From contig NZ_CP012831.1 of NCBI RefSeq assembly GCF_001307275.1, forward strand, positions 310,001 to 374,000: a stretch of 64,000 nucleotides of DNA. The letters are read 5' to 3'. Under the pieces are notes generated by a model. It saw only the letters and a list, made by a program, of their open reading frames with translations, did no database searches and was not told the DNA's origin. The stretch comes from Pseudomonas fluorescens. GTDB lineage: Bacteria; Pseudomonadota; Gammaproteobacteria; Pseudomonadales; Pseudomonadaceae. Below, piece by piece: positions 1 to 8,187 of the stretch (the stretch's first letter is position 1; the number at the start of each line of letters is the position of its first letter). Both the position numbers and the translations under genes were made by a program.

Positions 1-33
1 GCAAAAACAACACCCCCGACCCGAGGCTTCCCC

Positions 34-474
34 ATGAAAACCGTCGCGCAGTTGCTCCGGCTAAAAGACGATAAGAACCAGCAAGTGCACACCATCTCAC
101 CGGACGACATGGTATTGCAGGCCCTGATGCGCATGGCCGAGAAGAACGTCGGCGCCTTGCTGGTGGTGAAGGACGAAAAAGTGCTGGGGATCATCAGCGA
201 GCGCGACTATGCACGCAAAATGGTCCTGCACGGTCGCTCATCCGTGGGCACGAAAGTGAGCGACATCATGGTATCCCCCGTGATCACCATCGACCCGCAC
301 CAGAATGTCGAGACGTGCCTGAGCATCATGACCGACAAGCACTTGCGACATTTGCCGGTGGTAGAAGACGGCAAGCTCGTCGGGCTGCTGTCCATTGGCG
401 ACCTGGTCAAGGAAGCCATCGCCGAACAGGCCGACCTGATCCGACAACTGGAGCAATACATTCGCGGCGAATGA
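34..474 (+). CDS. CBS-domain pair protein
   Basis: A 146-residue soluble protein made almost entirely of two CBS domains (about residues 12-65 and 76-130), each ending in the usual G-I/L-(I/L)-S-x-x-D pattern. CBS pairs bind adenine nucleotides and usually act as sensors for energy charge or as regulators of a partner. Family members of this size are common stand-alone proteins in Pseudomonas, and the target is unknown. It lies directly before the pqi genes with a 69-base gap, so co-transcription is possible but not shown. Confidence 0.9.
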   Translation: MKTVAQLLRLKDDKNQQVHTISPDDMVLQALMRMAEKNVGALLVVKDEKVLGIISERDYARKMVLHGRSSVGTKVSDIMVSPVITIDPHQNVETCLSIMTDKHLRHLPVVEDGKLVGLLSIGDLVKEAIAEQADLIRQLEQYIRGE

Positions 475-543
475 TCCTTTCCATCGGGTTGCTCATTCCC
501 AACACACTTCTATATTGAAGGGGTTGTTCCTGCGAGCATCCCG

Positions 544-1140
544 ATGGCCGCCACCGACCGACTGATCATTTGTGAACATTGCGATGCGGTGTACGAGCCG
601 GTTGTGCTCGCCCCGCATCAAAAGGCCACGTGCGTGCGCTGCCACGCGGTGATCCAGCGCTACAACGGCCTGACCATCGAACAGCGCCTGGCCTTGAGCG
701 TGACGGCCGCGGTGCTGTGGGCTTTCGCCAACCTCTACCCGGTGATGAGTATCCGTCTCCAGGGCCTGAGCAACAGCGCGACGTTGTGGGATTCCATCGT
801 GGCGCTGAGCCTGGGACCCATTACCTTCATCGCCCTGGTGACAGCGGTGGCGATCATCATTGCACCGGCCTTCCAACTGGCGCTGCTGCTCTGGGTACTG
901 GGCCATGCCTACCTCCAGCAGCGGGCGCCAGGGTTCAGCCTGTGCATGCGCAGCCTGGAAACCCTGCGGCCCTGGAGCATGCTGGAGGTGTGCCTGCTGG
1001 GCGCGCTGGTGGCGGTGATCAAGCTCGCCGGCCTGCTGGACGTGCTCCCGGGTATCGGCCTGTTCGCCCTGGCGGCCTTGAGCCTGCTGATGATCCGTAT
1101 CGCCGGGCGCGATGTCCGCGACCTGTGGGACACCCCATGA
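544..1140 (+). CDS. pqiA: Paraquat-inducible protein A, first half (PqiA-like membrane protein)
   Basis: 198 residues. The N-terminus carries a zinc-ribbon-like set of cysteines (C10, C13, C30, C33), followed by about four hydrophobic membrane segments. In E. coli PqiA is one protein of about 417 residues with two such halves; here the halves are separate genes. The PqiABC complex is known as an MCE-type system linking inner and outer membranes for lipid traffic. The stop overlaps the start of the next gene by four bases (ATGA), which points to translational coupling. Confidence 0.9.
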   Translation: MAATDRLIICEHCDAVYEPVVLAPHQKATCVRCHAVIQRYNGLTIEQRLALSVTAAVLWAFANLYPVMSIRLQGLSNSATLWDSIVALSLGPITFIALVTAVAIIIAPAFQLALLLWVLGHAYLQQRAPGFSLCMRSLETLRPWSMLEVCLLGALVAVIKLAGLLDVLPGIGLFALAALSLLMIRIAGRDVRDLWDTP

Positions 1141-1796
1141 ACGGCCAGCCGCAGGACACCCCGCCAGAGGCCCGCGACCTGGACCTGTGCCTGTGCCACA
1201 GTTGTGGCCTGGCCTGCGACATGGCCGGCGGCCCCCAGACCTGCCCGCGTTGCGACGCCGCCCTGCACCGCCGCAAACCCGACGCCATCACCCGCACCTG
1301 GGCCTACATGCTCGCGGCGCTGGTGTTCTACATCCCGGCCAACCTGCTGCCAGTCATGAACACCCAGATGCTCGGCGAAGGTGCCGACAGCACCATCATC
1401 AGCGGTGTCATCGAGTTCTGGCAAAGCGGCGCCTGGGACATCGCGCTGATTATCTTCATCGCCAGCATCGCGGTGCCCGGCATCAAGTTCGTGGTACTGA
1501 CCCTGCTGCTGGTGACCGTACAACGACGCAGTACCTGGGCCCAGGTCCAGCGGGCGAAGCTGTACCGGCTGGTGGAAGTCATCGGCTACTGGTCGATGCT
1601 CGATGTGCTGGTGGTGGCCCTGGTGGCCGCCCTGGTCAAGTTCCAGGCACTGAGCGATATCGAGCCACGACCGGGTATCCTGTTCTTCGGCCTGGTGGTG
1701 CTGTTCACCATGCTCTCGGCCATGAGTTTCGACCCCCGCCTGATCTGGGACACTCAACCATCCGAGGAGGTCATGGATGAAGTCGCAAGCCACTGA
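1137..1796 (+). CDS. pqiA: Paraquat-inducible protein A, second half
   Basis: 219 residues, starting at the ATG that overlaps the previous stop. The N-terminus has a cysteine cluster (C18, C20, C23, C27, C36, C39) resembling the zinc ribbon of the second PqiA half, followed by about four membrane segments. A longer open frame extends upstream, but it lies inside the first pqiA gene and is not likely to be used. The last 20 bases overlap the start of pqiB, so these genes are clearly one operon. Confidence 0.9.
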   Translation: MNGQPQDTPPEARDLDLCLCHSCGLACDMAGGPQTCPRCDAALHRRKPDAITRTWAYMLAALVFYIPANLLPVMNTQMLGEGADSTIISGVIEFWQSGAWDIALIIFIASIAVPGIKFVVLTLLLVTVQRRSTWAQVQRAKLYRLVEVIGYWSMLDVLVVALVAALVKFQALSDIEPRPGILFFGLVVLFTMLSAMSFDPRLIWDTQPSEEVMDEVASH

Positions 1797-3435
1797 CGGG
1801 CAACAACCCGCCCCCGGCCGGGCCCACGTCACCACCCGCCGCTGGACGGTGTCGCTGGTGTGGATCGTGCCGATCATCGCGGTGCTGGTGGGTGTTTCCC
1901 TGGTGGTCCACAACTGGCTGCAGGAAGGCCCGACCATCACCATCACCTTCAAGACCGGCCAGGGCCTGACCGCCAACAAGACCCAGGTGAAATACCGCAA
2001 CGTGGTCATCGGCCAGGTCACCGACGTGCAACTGAGCAACGACCAGAAGAACGTCACCGCCACGGTCAAGCTCGCCAAGACCGCCGACACCTTCACCCAC
2101 GAAGACTCGGTGTTCTGGGTCGTACGGCCGCGCATCGGGGCCGGTGGGATCTCGGGGATCGACACGCTGCTGTCCGGTGATTTCATCGGTGCCGACGCCG
2201 GCCAGTCGAAAGTGCGCGCCAAATCCTTCACGGGGCTGGAGAACCCGCCGCCGATCACTTATGGCGAACCGGGCAAGCGCTTCACCCTGCACGCCCAGGA
2301 CCTCGGCTCGCTGGACATCGGCTCGCCGGTGTACCTGCGCAAGATCCCCGTGGGCCAGGTGGTGTCCTACGCCTTGGACGCCGACGGCAAAGGCGTCAAC
2401 ATCGACGTGTTCGTCAACGCGCCCAACGATGTGTATGTCACCGAAAACACCCGGTTCTGGAATGTCAGCGGCGTGGACGTGAACGTCGGCGCCAACGGTT
2501 TCGCCGTCAAGACCGAATCGCTCTCGGCCTTGCTGCTGGGCGGTATTGCGTTCCGGGCACCGGAGTACAGCCCCAACGATACCGCCGCCAGCGAAGACAA
2601 GACCTTCGAACTGTTTGCCGACCAGCAGAGTGCCCTCGCCCCGCCCGATGGCAAGGGCCAATACCTGGCCCTGCGTTTCGACCAGGCCCTGCGCGGGTTG
2701 CGCGTCGGTGCGCCGGTAGAGTTCCTCGGCGTGGAAGTCGGCAGGGTGGTGGCCATCAACCTTGATTTCGATGAGAAGCAACGCAGCTTTCCGGTCAACG
2801 TCGGCGTAGTGATCTACCCTCAGCGCCTGGGCAAGGCCCATGAAAAACTGCTCAAGTCGCTCAACCACGACCCCGAAGACGAAGCCGCCGGTGCCCGCCT
2901 GATCGGCAGCTTCGTCGAGCGCGGCCTGCGCGCCCAGGCCCGTAGCGGCAACCTGCTGACCGGGCAGTTGTACATCTCGCTGGACTTCTACCCCAAGGCC
3001 GAAAAAGTGGTCTTCGACCCCAGCGCCCGCCCCGTGCGTATCCCGACCCTCCCGGGCAGCCTCCAGCAATTGCAGGAACAACTGCAGACGATGGTCGAGC
3101 GAATCAACAAGCTGCCACTGGAGAGTATCGCCGGCAACCTGGATGGCAATCTGGTGGAGCTGCGCAAAGGCCTGGCCCAGTTCAACAGCAAGACCTTGCC
3201 AGGGGTGCAAAACACCTTGCAGGACGTCAGCAAGACCCTGCAATCGGCCAACTCGACCCTGGCCGAAGATTCACCCCAGCGTGAACAACTGACCCAGACC
3301 CTGGACGACCTGGGGCGCATGTCGCGTTCGCTGCGCGAGCTGTCGGACTACCTGAGCCGCCATCCCGAATCGCTGCTTCGCGGCCGGCCCAAGGACGCAC
3401 CGGCACAGAACCTCACATTGCCGGTGAAAGAATGA
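1777..3435 (+). CDS. pqiB: PqiB, MCE-domain intermembrane transport protein
   Basis: 552 residues, close to the 546 of E. coli PqiB. There is one membrane anchor near residues 24-46, then three MCE/MlaD domains (about 50-140, 165-230 and 290-400) and a long helical C-terminus (about 425-530). In E. coli PqiB forms a stacked MCE tube with a coiled-coil needle across the periplasm and is thought to carry lipids between membranes. Start at 1777 is preceded by GAGGAGG-like bases inside the end of pqiA. It is followed directly by pqiC. Confidence 0.95.
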   Translation: MKSQATDGQQPAPGRAHVTTRRWTVSLVWIVPIIAVLVGVSLVVHNWLQEGPTITITFKTGQGLTANKTQVKYRNVVIGQVTDVQLSNDQKNVTATVKLAKTADTFTHEDSVFWVVRPRIGAGGISGIDTLLSGDFIGADAGQSKVRAKSFTGLENPPPITYGEPGKRFTLHAQDLGSLDIGSPVYLRKIPVGQVVSYALDADGKGVNIDVFVNAPNDVYVTENTRFWNVSGVDVNVGANGFAVKTESLSALLLGGIAFRAPEYSPNDTAASEDKTFELFADQQSALAPPDGKGQYLALRFDQALRGLRVGAPVEFLGVEVGRVVAINLDFDEKQRSFPVNVGVVIYPQRLGKAHEKLLKSLNHDPEDEAAGARLIGSFVERGLRAQARSGNLLTGQLYISLDFYPKAEKVVFDPSARPVRIPTLPGSLQQLQEQLQTMVERINKLPLESIAGNLDGNLVELRKGLAQFNSKTLPGVQNTLQDVSKTLQSANSTLAEDSPQREQLTQTLDDLGRMSRSLRELSDYLSRHPESLLRGRPKDAPAQNLTLPVKE

Positions 3436-3452
3436 GTACAGGAGCCCGTCCC

Positions 3453-3989
3453 ATGCCACTGACGCTGAAATTCACCCTGCTCGCCATGGCACTGCTGCTC
3501 GGCGCCTGTCGCAGCGATCCGATTCATTACCACACCCTGAGCCCGGCTCAGCCGACAGGCCAGGCACGCGCCGGCGTGGACATCCAGATCGAACAGGTGA
3601 GCGTCCCACCCCAGGTGGATCGCACCCAAATGGTCATTCGCCAGGGCAACAGCGGGTTGGCGATCCTGGAAACCGAATGGTGGGGTGCCAGCCTGGCAGA
3701 TGAACTGCACAGCAGCCTGGACGAACAACTGAGCAACCCTGGCGCGCCGAAATCATCGCTGCGGGTAGACGTGCAGCGCTTTGACTCGATTCCCGGCCGC
3801 TATGCCCGCATGGACGTGCAATGGCGCCTGCGCAACCTGGGTGGCGATACCCGCCCCCTCACCTGTCGCAGCAGCCTGCAAACGCCGGCGGGGGCCAGTA
3901 TCGACGAACTGGTGACGGCGCATCAGCAGAACGTCCAGCAGTTTGTCGACTTGGTTGAGCAGGCGGCTGTACGCAAGGCTTGTCCTTGA
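3453..3989 (+). CDS. pqiC: PqiC outer-membrane lipoprotein
   Basis: About 178 residues with a lipoprotein signal peptide ending in L-L-G-A-C (Cys19 lipidated). It matches the PqiC/YmbA family (DUF330), which docks the PqiB tube at the outer membrane. I prefer the ATG at 3453 because AGGAG lies eight bases upstream; an in-frame ATG at 3432 overlaps the pqiB stop and would add seven residues before the signal peptide. It is the last gene of the pqi operon. Confidence 0.9.
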   Translation: MPLTLKFTLLAMALLLGACRSDPIHYHTLSPAQPTGQARAGVDIQIEQVSVPPQVDRTQMVIRQGNSGLAILETEWWGASLADELHSSLDEQLSNPGAPKSSLRVDVQRFDSIPGRYARMDVQWRLRNLGGDTRPLTCRSSLQTPAGASIDELVTAHQQNVQQFVDLVEQAAVRKACP

Positions 3990-3992
3990 CCC

Positions 3993-4104
3993 GTAGGAGC
4001 TGCCGAAGGCTGCGATCTTTTGATCTTTTGATCTTTTGATCTTTCGCTTGAGATTCCAGCGTTAGCGCAAAGATCGCAGCCTCGCTTCGCTCGGCAGCGC
4101 CTAC
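3993..4104. repeat. Intergenic inverted repeat with 8-bp tandem units
   Basis: The two ends, GTAGGAGCTGCCGA and TCGGCAGCGCCTAC, and the inner CTGCGATCTTT/AAAGATCGCAG form a nested inverted repeat. One arm contains four tandem copies of GATCTTTT (4014-4045; last copy ends in C). This is a second repeat type in this genome, different from the TGTGGGAGC REP elements. It lies between two convergent genes and may help end transcription. Confidence 0.75.
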
Positions 4105-4739
4105 GAAGGCCAATGCAACGACAGCATCGGTGCAACGCGCGGATGGTGGTCGATACGCTCCAACAATCCGTAGAACGCCGGACGGGCGTTGAGCATTGCC
4201 TCCCGCGTGTTTCTCCACTTCGTGATCACGGCCGCCAGGATATCCATCGCCCCCGGCTCGGCACCGCCAAGGAAAGGCTGGGCCGGGAACTGATCGGCAA
4301 ACAGCGCCCAGTTGCGGTACAGCCGCTGCTGGGTGCCCGCTACCAAGCGCTGCCGAGTCGCTTCGTCCGCATCGTCCGCATCGTCCAACCAGCGTTCCGG
4401 AAAATCGATGATGCCGATGGGCGTGTAGCAATTGGCTGCGATATAGACCAGCCCCCGTATGGCTTGGGCACGCTGGGTTGCGTCATCAGGGAGCAGCTTC
4501 GAGGCCGGAAAGGTCAGCCCGAGGTGAATCAGGATCGCCGCCGCTTCGGTCAGCACCGAGCCGTCCGGCAACTGCAAGGTCGGGACCTGCTTCTGAGGGT
4601 TGAGTGCCTCGAGCGCTTTCGCGGCGTCGTTGTCCTGGGTCGAATAGGCATCGACCCGCCGATACGCCACATCACAAAGGTCCAGGGCAATCTCCACCGC
4701 CGCAGAACCGGATTGCCTGTAACCGAATAACTGGTACAT
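4101..4739 (-). CDS. Glutathione S-transferase family protein
   Basis: 212 residues starting at MYQLFGYRQSGS. The N-terminal thioredoxin-like domain (about 1-80) contains the conserved V-P-T-L cis-proline loop and the L-T-E-A turn that contacts glutathione; the rest is the all-helical domain. I chose the ATG at 4739 because AGGAGG lies just upstream; a longer frame to 4781 lacks this. The substrate is unknown. It is monocistronic, convergent with pqiC. Confidence 0.88.
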   Translation of the reverse strand: MYQLFGYRQSGSAAVEIALDLCDVAYRRVDAYSTQDNDAAKALEALNPQKQVPTLQLPDGSVLTEAAAILIHLGLTFPASKLLPDDATQRAQAIRGLVYIAANCYTPIGIIDFPERWLDDADDADEATRQRLVAGTQQRLYRNWALFADQFPAQPFLGGAEPGAMDILAAVITKWRNTREAMLNARPAFYGLLERIDHHPRVAPMLSLHWPS

Positions 4740-4960
4740 GAACTTGCCTCCTGCCTGTGGTTTACCCGGTAGAGCCCACAAACCTGGCTGTGTTCCACCC
4801 GGAGGACGACGCGCACGTTGCGGCTCAGCTTCGACATCGATGGGACTGACGAGCTATCACTGCCGTCGATGTTCACCATCATGCCAATGAAGTTCTCTTG
4901 ATGATCGCCCGGGACAACAATGGCCCCACACAAACCACTGCACCCCCGGAGCACACCATC

Positions 4961-5512
4961 ATGAAACGCCAAGTCATCCTCAGCCTCGCTTTCTCCGTAC
5001 TGGCCGCCAACGTATTTGCCGCCTCCTCGCAACCCGTCGTCGCCGAAGGCGGTTCTGATCGCCTGATCGAAAACCGCGTCGCTGAAGGTGGTGCCGATCG
5101 CCTGCTGGAACGTCGCGTCGCTGAAGGTGGCTCTGATCGCCTGATCGAAAACCGCGTCGCCGAAGGTGGTGCCGATCGCCTGCTGGAACGCCGTGTCGCT
5201 GAAGGTGGCTCCGACCGCCTGCTGGAACGCCGTGTCGCTGAAGGTGGCTCTGATCGCCTGCTGGAACGCCGTGTCGCTGAAGGTGGCTCTGATCGCCTGC
5301 TGGAACGCCGTGTCGCTGAAGGTGGCTCTGATCGCCTGATCGAAAACCGTGTCGCTGAAGGTGGCTCCGATCGCCTGCTGGAACGCCGTGTCGCCGAAGG
5401 TGGCTCTGACCGCCTGATCGAGAACCGTGTCGCTGAAGGCGGTTCCGATCGCCTGCTGGAACGCCGCGTCGCCGAAGGTGGCTCCGATCGTCTGATCGAA
5501 AACCGCGCATGA
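4961..5512 (+). CDS. Secreted protein of twelve 13-residue tandem repeats
   Basis: 183 residues: a clear Sec signal peptide (about 1-21), a short linker, then twelve perfect-length tandem repeats of V-A-E-G-G-(S/A)-D-R-L-(L/I)-E-(R/N)-R and one last Ala. Repeats alternate between LLERR and LIENR endings. The 39-bp DNA units are nearly identical, suggesting expansion by slippage or recombination. Each unit is strongly charged yet near neutral. The product should be periplasmic or secreted. I recognise the repeat from Pseudomonas hypothetical proteins, but no function is known to me. The start is the ATG directly before the signal peptide. Confidence 0.88.
   Translation: MKRQVILSLAFSVLAANVFAASSQPVVAEGGSDRLIENRVAEGGADRLLERRVAEGGSDRLIENRVAEGGADRLLERRVAEGGSDRLLERRVAEGGSDRLLERRVAEGGSDRLLERRVAEGGSDRLIENRVAEGGSDRLLERRVAEGGSDRLIENRVAEGGSDRLLERRVAEGGSDRLIENRA
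5036..5509 (+). repeat. 39-bp coding tandem repeat, 12 copies
   Basis: DNA-level tandem array inside the secreted repeat protein. Units share GCTGAAGGTGGCTCTGATCG-like cores and differ mainly at third codon positions and at the LLERR/LIENR switch. There are no spacers, so it is not a CRISPR array. Confidence 0.9.
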
Positions 5513-5562
5513 GTTGCTTGACTGCAATGCCTGAAAATATCGCAAATCATGTGCAACACACC

Positions 5563-5600
5563 CCGTGGCGAGGGAGCTTGCTCCCGCTCGGGCGCGCAGC
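5563..5600. repeat. REP half-element (GGCGAGGGAGCTTGCTCCC type)
   Basis: Single copy of the CGTGGCGAGGGAGCTTGCTC repeat that also occurs as doublets at 15289-15383 and 25798-25917. No matching second half is present here. Confidence 0.7.
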
Positions 5601-5681
5601 GGCCGCAACGTTCAAGCCAGCCGCCGCGCAGCTCACCCGACACACCGCTCCAGAACACCTCCAAACCCAACCCATCACAGT

Positions 5682-5711
5682 AAAAGCCCGGCCTCATCCG
5701 CCGGGCTTTTT
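5682..5711. terminator. Bidirectional intrinsic terminator
   Basis: AAAAGCCCGGC, a 7-base loop, then GCCGGGCTTTTT. Stem with A-run on one side and T-run on the other, located between the repeat protein (+) and the DUF1615 lipoprotein (-), so it can serve both. Confidence 0.9.
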
Positions 5712-5728
5712 CATGTTTCAACGCCTGG

Positions 5729-6823
5729 CTAGCGCCCCGCCGCCCGCGCCATGCAGCGCTGATAACGCTCATCCACCCGCTTGGCAAACCACGCTGTGGT
5801 CAGCTTGCGCGTGATTTTCGGGCTCTTGAGCACGATCCCCGGCAATACCGCCCGCGGCAACGGCTTGCCCTCGGCCCGCTCAGCCAGTTCGAACACACGC
5901 TTGTAGAGCTTGCTGTCCTCGAACGCCAGGCTGTCGCCCTGCTCCAATTGATCGCGAATGGTCGGGTTGCGCATTCCCAACGACTTGCCCAGCGTGCGTA
6001 CCGCCAGCTCCGTGCTGCCCGGCATGATTGAATCATGGGCAACCAGATCGCCATCCAGCGCCAGGGAAATGCCCGACGCTACACTCACCCCATGCTGGAA
6101 AGCCGCGTTGCGACTGGCGTACCACCCGGCATTGAAATCGGCGAAACGATACAACGGCTCGGTATAGTTCACCGGATAGCCCAGCAAATGCGCGATACCG
6201 AAATACATCCCACCACGGCGACTGAACACTTCGCGACGAATCGAGCCATCCACCGTGTAGGGATAATCCCGCGCATGGGCCTGGGCAAACGCGATACTGA
6301 CCTGCATCGGCCCACCCGTGTGCACCGGATTGAAACCGCCGAACAGGGTCTTGCCCAGCGGCACCATGCCGATGAAATCATCGAAAATCCCGCTCAGCTC
6401 TTTCTCGCTACGGGCCGCGTCGAGCCGATCGCTGTAGTTTTTGCCATTGGGCGAACGCACCTGGAGCGCGCCGCTGACCAACAGCTCCGGAATGTGCACC
6501 TTCGCCGCACGGCGGTTGATCTCCTGACGAGCGATCTTGCCCAGCCCCGGCACCGGCGGGTCGGCCTGGAACGTCGACTCCTGCTCGGTCACCGCCAGGA
6601 CCGCACAGATATTCTGCGTCGTGGACGGGATCTGCTGGGCCGCAAAGGCCACGTAAATATCAGTCGCCCAGCCTTCACGATCCACCGTCTTGGCCGGCAA
6701 CAACTGCACGATCTGCTTCTTGACCTCAGCGGGCTGGCGCTCGGGCTCCTGCAACTGACGGCTGCCGCAACCGGCCAGGGCCAGCAACGCCGCGAGGCTG
6801 ATCATCAATGGGTTGAATTGCAT
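5729..6823 (-). CDS. DUF1615 family lipoprotein (YaiW-like)
   Basis: 364 residues. The signal peptide ends in L-A-L-A-G-C with Cys19 as the lipidation site. The body matches the DUF1615 family, whose E. coli member YaiW is a surface-exposed outer-membrane lipoprotein linked to peptide uptake with SbmA. No sbmA-like gene is nearby. The ATG at 6823 gives a normal signal peptide. Function in Pseudomonas is not known. Confidence 0.88.
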   Translation of the reverse strand: MQFNPLMISLAALLALAGCGSRQLQEPERQPAEVKKQIVQLLPAKTVDREGWATDIYVAFAAQQIPSTTQNICAVLAVTEQESTFQADPPVPGLGKIARQEINRRAAKVHIPELLVSGALQVRSPNGKNYSDRLDAARSEKELSGIFDDFIGMVPLGKTLFGGFNPVHTGGPMQVSIAFAQAHARDYPYTVDGSIRREVFSRRGGMYFGIAHLLGYPVNYTEPLYRFADFNAGWYASRNAAFQHGVSVASGISLALDGDLVAHDSIMPGSTELAVRTLGKSLGMRNPTIRDQLEQGDSLAFEDSKLYKRVFELAERAEGKPLPRAVLPGIVLKSPKITRKLTTAWFAKRVDERYQRCMARAAGR

Positions 6824-6890
6824 GGTGCTCCATCGCGTTCGTTATTCCGGAGCAACCATACGATCAAAAGTGGATGCGGGCTATGCCCAA

Positions 6891-6980
6891 TGTGGGAGCG
6901 AGCCTGCTAGCGATAGCGGCGACACAGGCACCCTCGATGCAAGCTGACACACCGCTATCGCGAGCAAGCTCGCTCCCACA
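6891..6980. repeat. REP doublet (inverted pair)
   Basis: TGTGGGAGCGAGCCTGCTAG and its inverted partner AGCAAGCTCGCTCCCACA, separated by a variable middle. One base in the first half (CTAGCG for CTCGCG) departs from consensus. Confidence 0.9.
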
Positions 6981-7026
6981 GGAGAATGGCGGTGTACCCG
7001 GATCTTCCGTCCAACACAAAAACCCA

Positions 7027-7056
7027 TGTGGGAGCGAGCTTGCTCGCGATGACGGC
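7027..7056. repeat. REP single element
   Basis: TGTGGGAGCGAGCTTGCTCG followed by CGATGACGGCGG; no inverted partner before hemB. Confidence 0.85.
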
Positions 7057-7095
7057 GGTACAGTCACCACTGAGGCAAGTAGAAGGAACGCAGGA

Positions 7096-8070
7096 TCAGA
7101 TCCCACTCAGCGCCAGGTCCATGGCGAAGTAGGTGAAGATCAGGTCTGCCCCCGCCCGCTTGATTGCGCCAAGGCTCTCGCGGACCACACGGGCTTCGTC
7201 GATGGCGCCGGCCTGGGCGGCGAATTTGATCATCGCGTATTCGCCACTGACCTGGTAAGCCGACAACGGCAGATTCGAAGCCTGGCGAATATCGCGGATG
7301 ATGTCGAGGTAGGCACCGGCCGGCTTGACCATCAGCGCATCGGCACCCTCTTGCTCATCGAGCAGGGATTCACGCAAGGCTTCGCGGCGGTTCATCGGGT
7401 TCATCTGGTAGCTCTTGCGGTCACCTTTCAGTGCGCTGCCGCCGGCTTCGCGGAACGGCCCATACAGCGCCGAGGCGAATTTGGTGGAATAGGCCATGAT
7501 CGCCGTCTGGCTGAAACCGGCTTCATCCAAAGCCTTGCGAATCGCCTGGACCTGGCCGTCCATGGCCGCCGACGGCGCGATCACATCGGCACCGGCGCGG
7601 GCCGCCGCCACGGCTTGCTTGCCCAGGTTGATCAAGGTCCGGTCGTTGTCCACTTCATCGCCGTGGAGCACGCCGCAGTGACCATGGTCGGTGTATTCAC
7701 AGAAGCAGGTGTCGGACATCACGATCATTTCCGGCACCGCGTCCTTGCAGATCCCGGCCATGCGTGACACCAGACCGCGCTCGCGCCAGGTGTCGCTGCC
7801 CTCGTTGTCCAGGTGATGGGACACGCCAAAGGTCATCACCGACTTGATGCCAGCACGGGCATAGCGTTCGATCTCACCGGCCAGCTTCGACTCCGGGATG
7901 CGCACCACGCCGGGCATGCTCTTGATCGGTACAAAATCATCGATTTCTTCTTCGACGAAAATCGGCAGCACCAGATCGTTCAAGGTGAACTCGGTTTCCT
8001 GGAACAGGCTGCGCAGGCTTGCATTGCGACGCAGGCGGCGTGGACGTGCTTCGGGGAACTGGCTGGACAT
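7096..8070 (-). CDS. hemB: Delta-aminolevulinic acid dehydratase (porphobilinogen synthase), zinc type
   Basis: 324 residues. Condenses two 5-aminolevulinate molecules to porphobilinogen in the heme/B12 pathway. Schiff-base lysines are K197 (A-Y-S-T-K-F-A) and K249 (M-V-K-P-A-G). The metal site reads [11 protein letters not shown] (C122, C124, C132), the three-cysteine zinc site of the E. coli type. The well-known P. aeruginosa HemB lacks these cysteines and is magnesium-dependent, so this is probably a second, zinc-type copy. ATG at 8070 has CAGGAG just upstream; monocistronic. Confidence 0.95.
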   Translation of the reverse strand: MSSQFPEARPRRLRRNASLRSLFQETEFTLNDLVLPIFVEEEIDDFVPIKSMPGVVRIPESKLAGEIERYARAGIKSVMTFGVSHHLDNEGSDTWRERGLVSRMAGICKDAVPEMIVMSDTCFCEYTDHGHCGVLHGDEVDNDRTLINLGKQAVAAARAGADVIAPSAAMDGQVQAIRKALDEAGFSQTAIMAYSTKFASALYGPFREAGGSALKGDRKSYQMNPMNRREALRESLLDEQEGADALMVKPAGAYLDIIRDIRQASNLPLSAYQVSGEYAMIKFAAQAGAIDEARVVRESLGAIKRAGADLIFTYFAMDLALSGI

Positions 8071-8187
8071 GGGACTCCTGGGCAAAAAAATGGTATTCGA
8101 TCACAGGGAGCGAAGCTTATGCCCAGGCCAGCCAGGGCACAAACGCCAGCTGGAAAACAGAGTGTTACCAGCCGGGTAATAATCGCC

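Noticed and set aside
1771-3243. 490-codon open frame on the minus strand opposite pqiB
   Set aside because: Shadow of the GC-rich pqiB codons; low-complexity composition, no motif, and pqiB itself is certain.
5036-5509. Possible CRISPR array or satellite DNA
   Set aside because: The 39-bp units have no spacers and are an exact multiple of three in the frame of a protein with a signal peptide.
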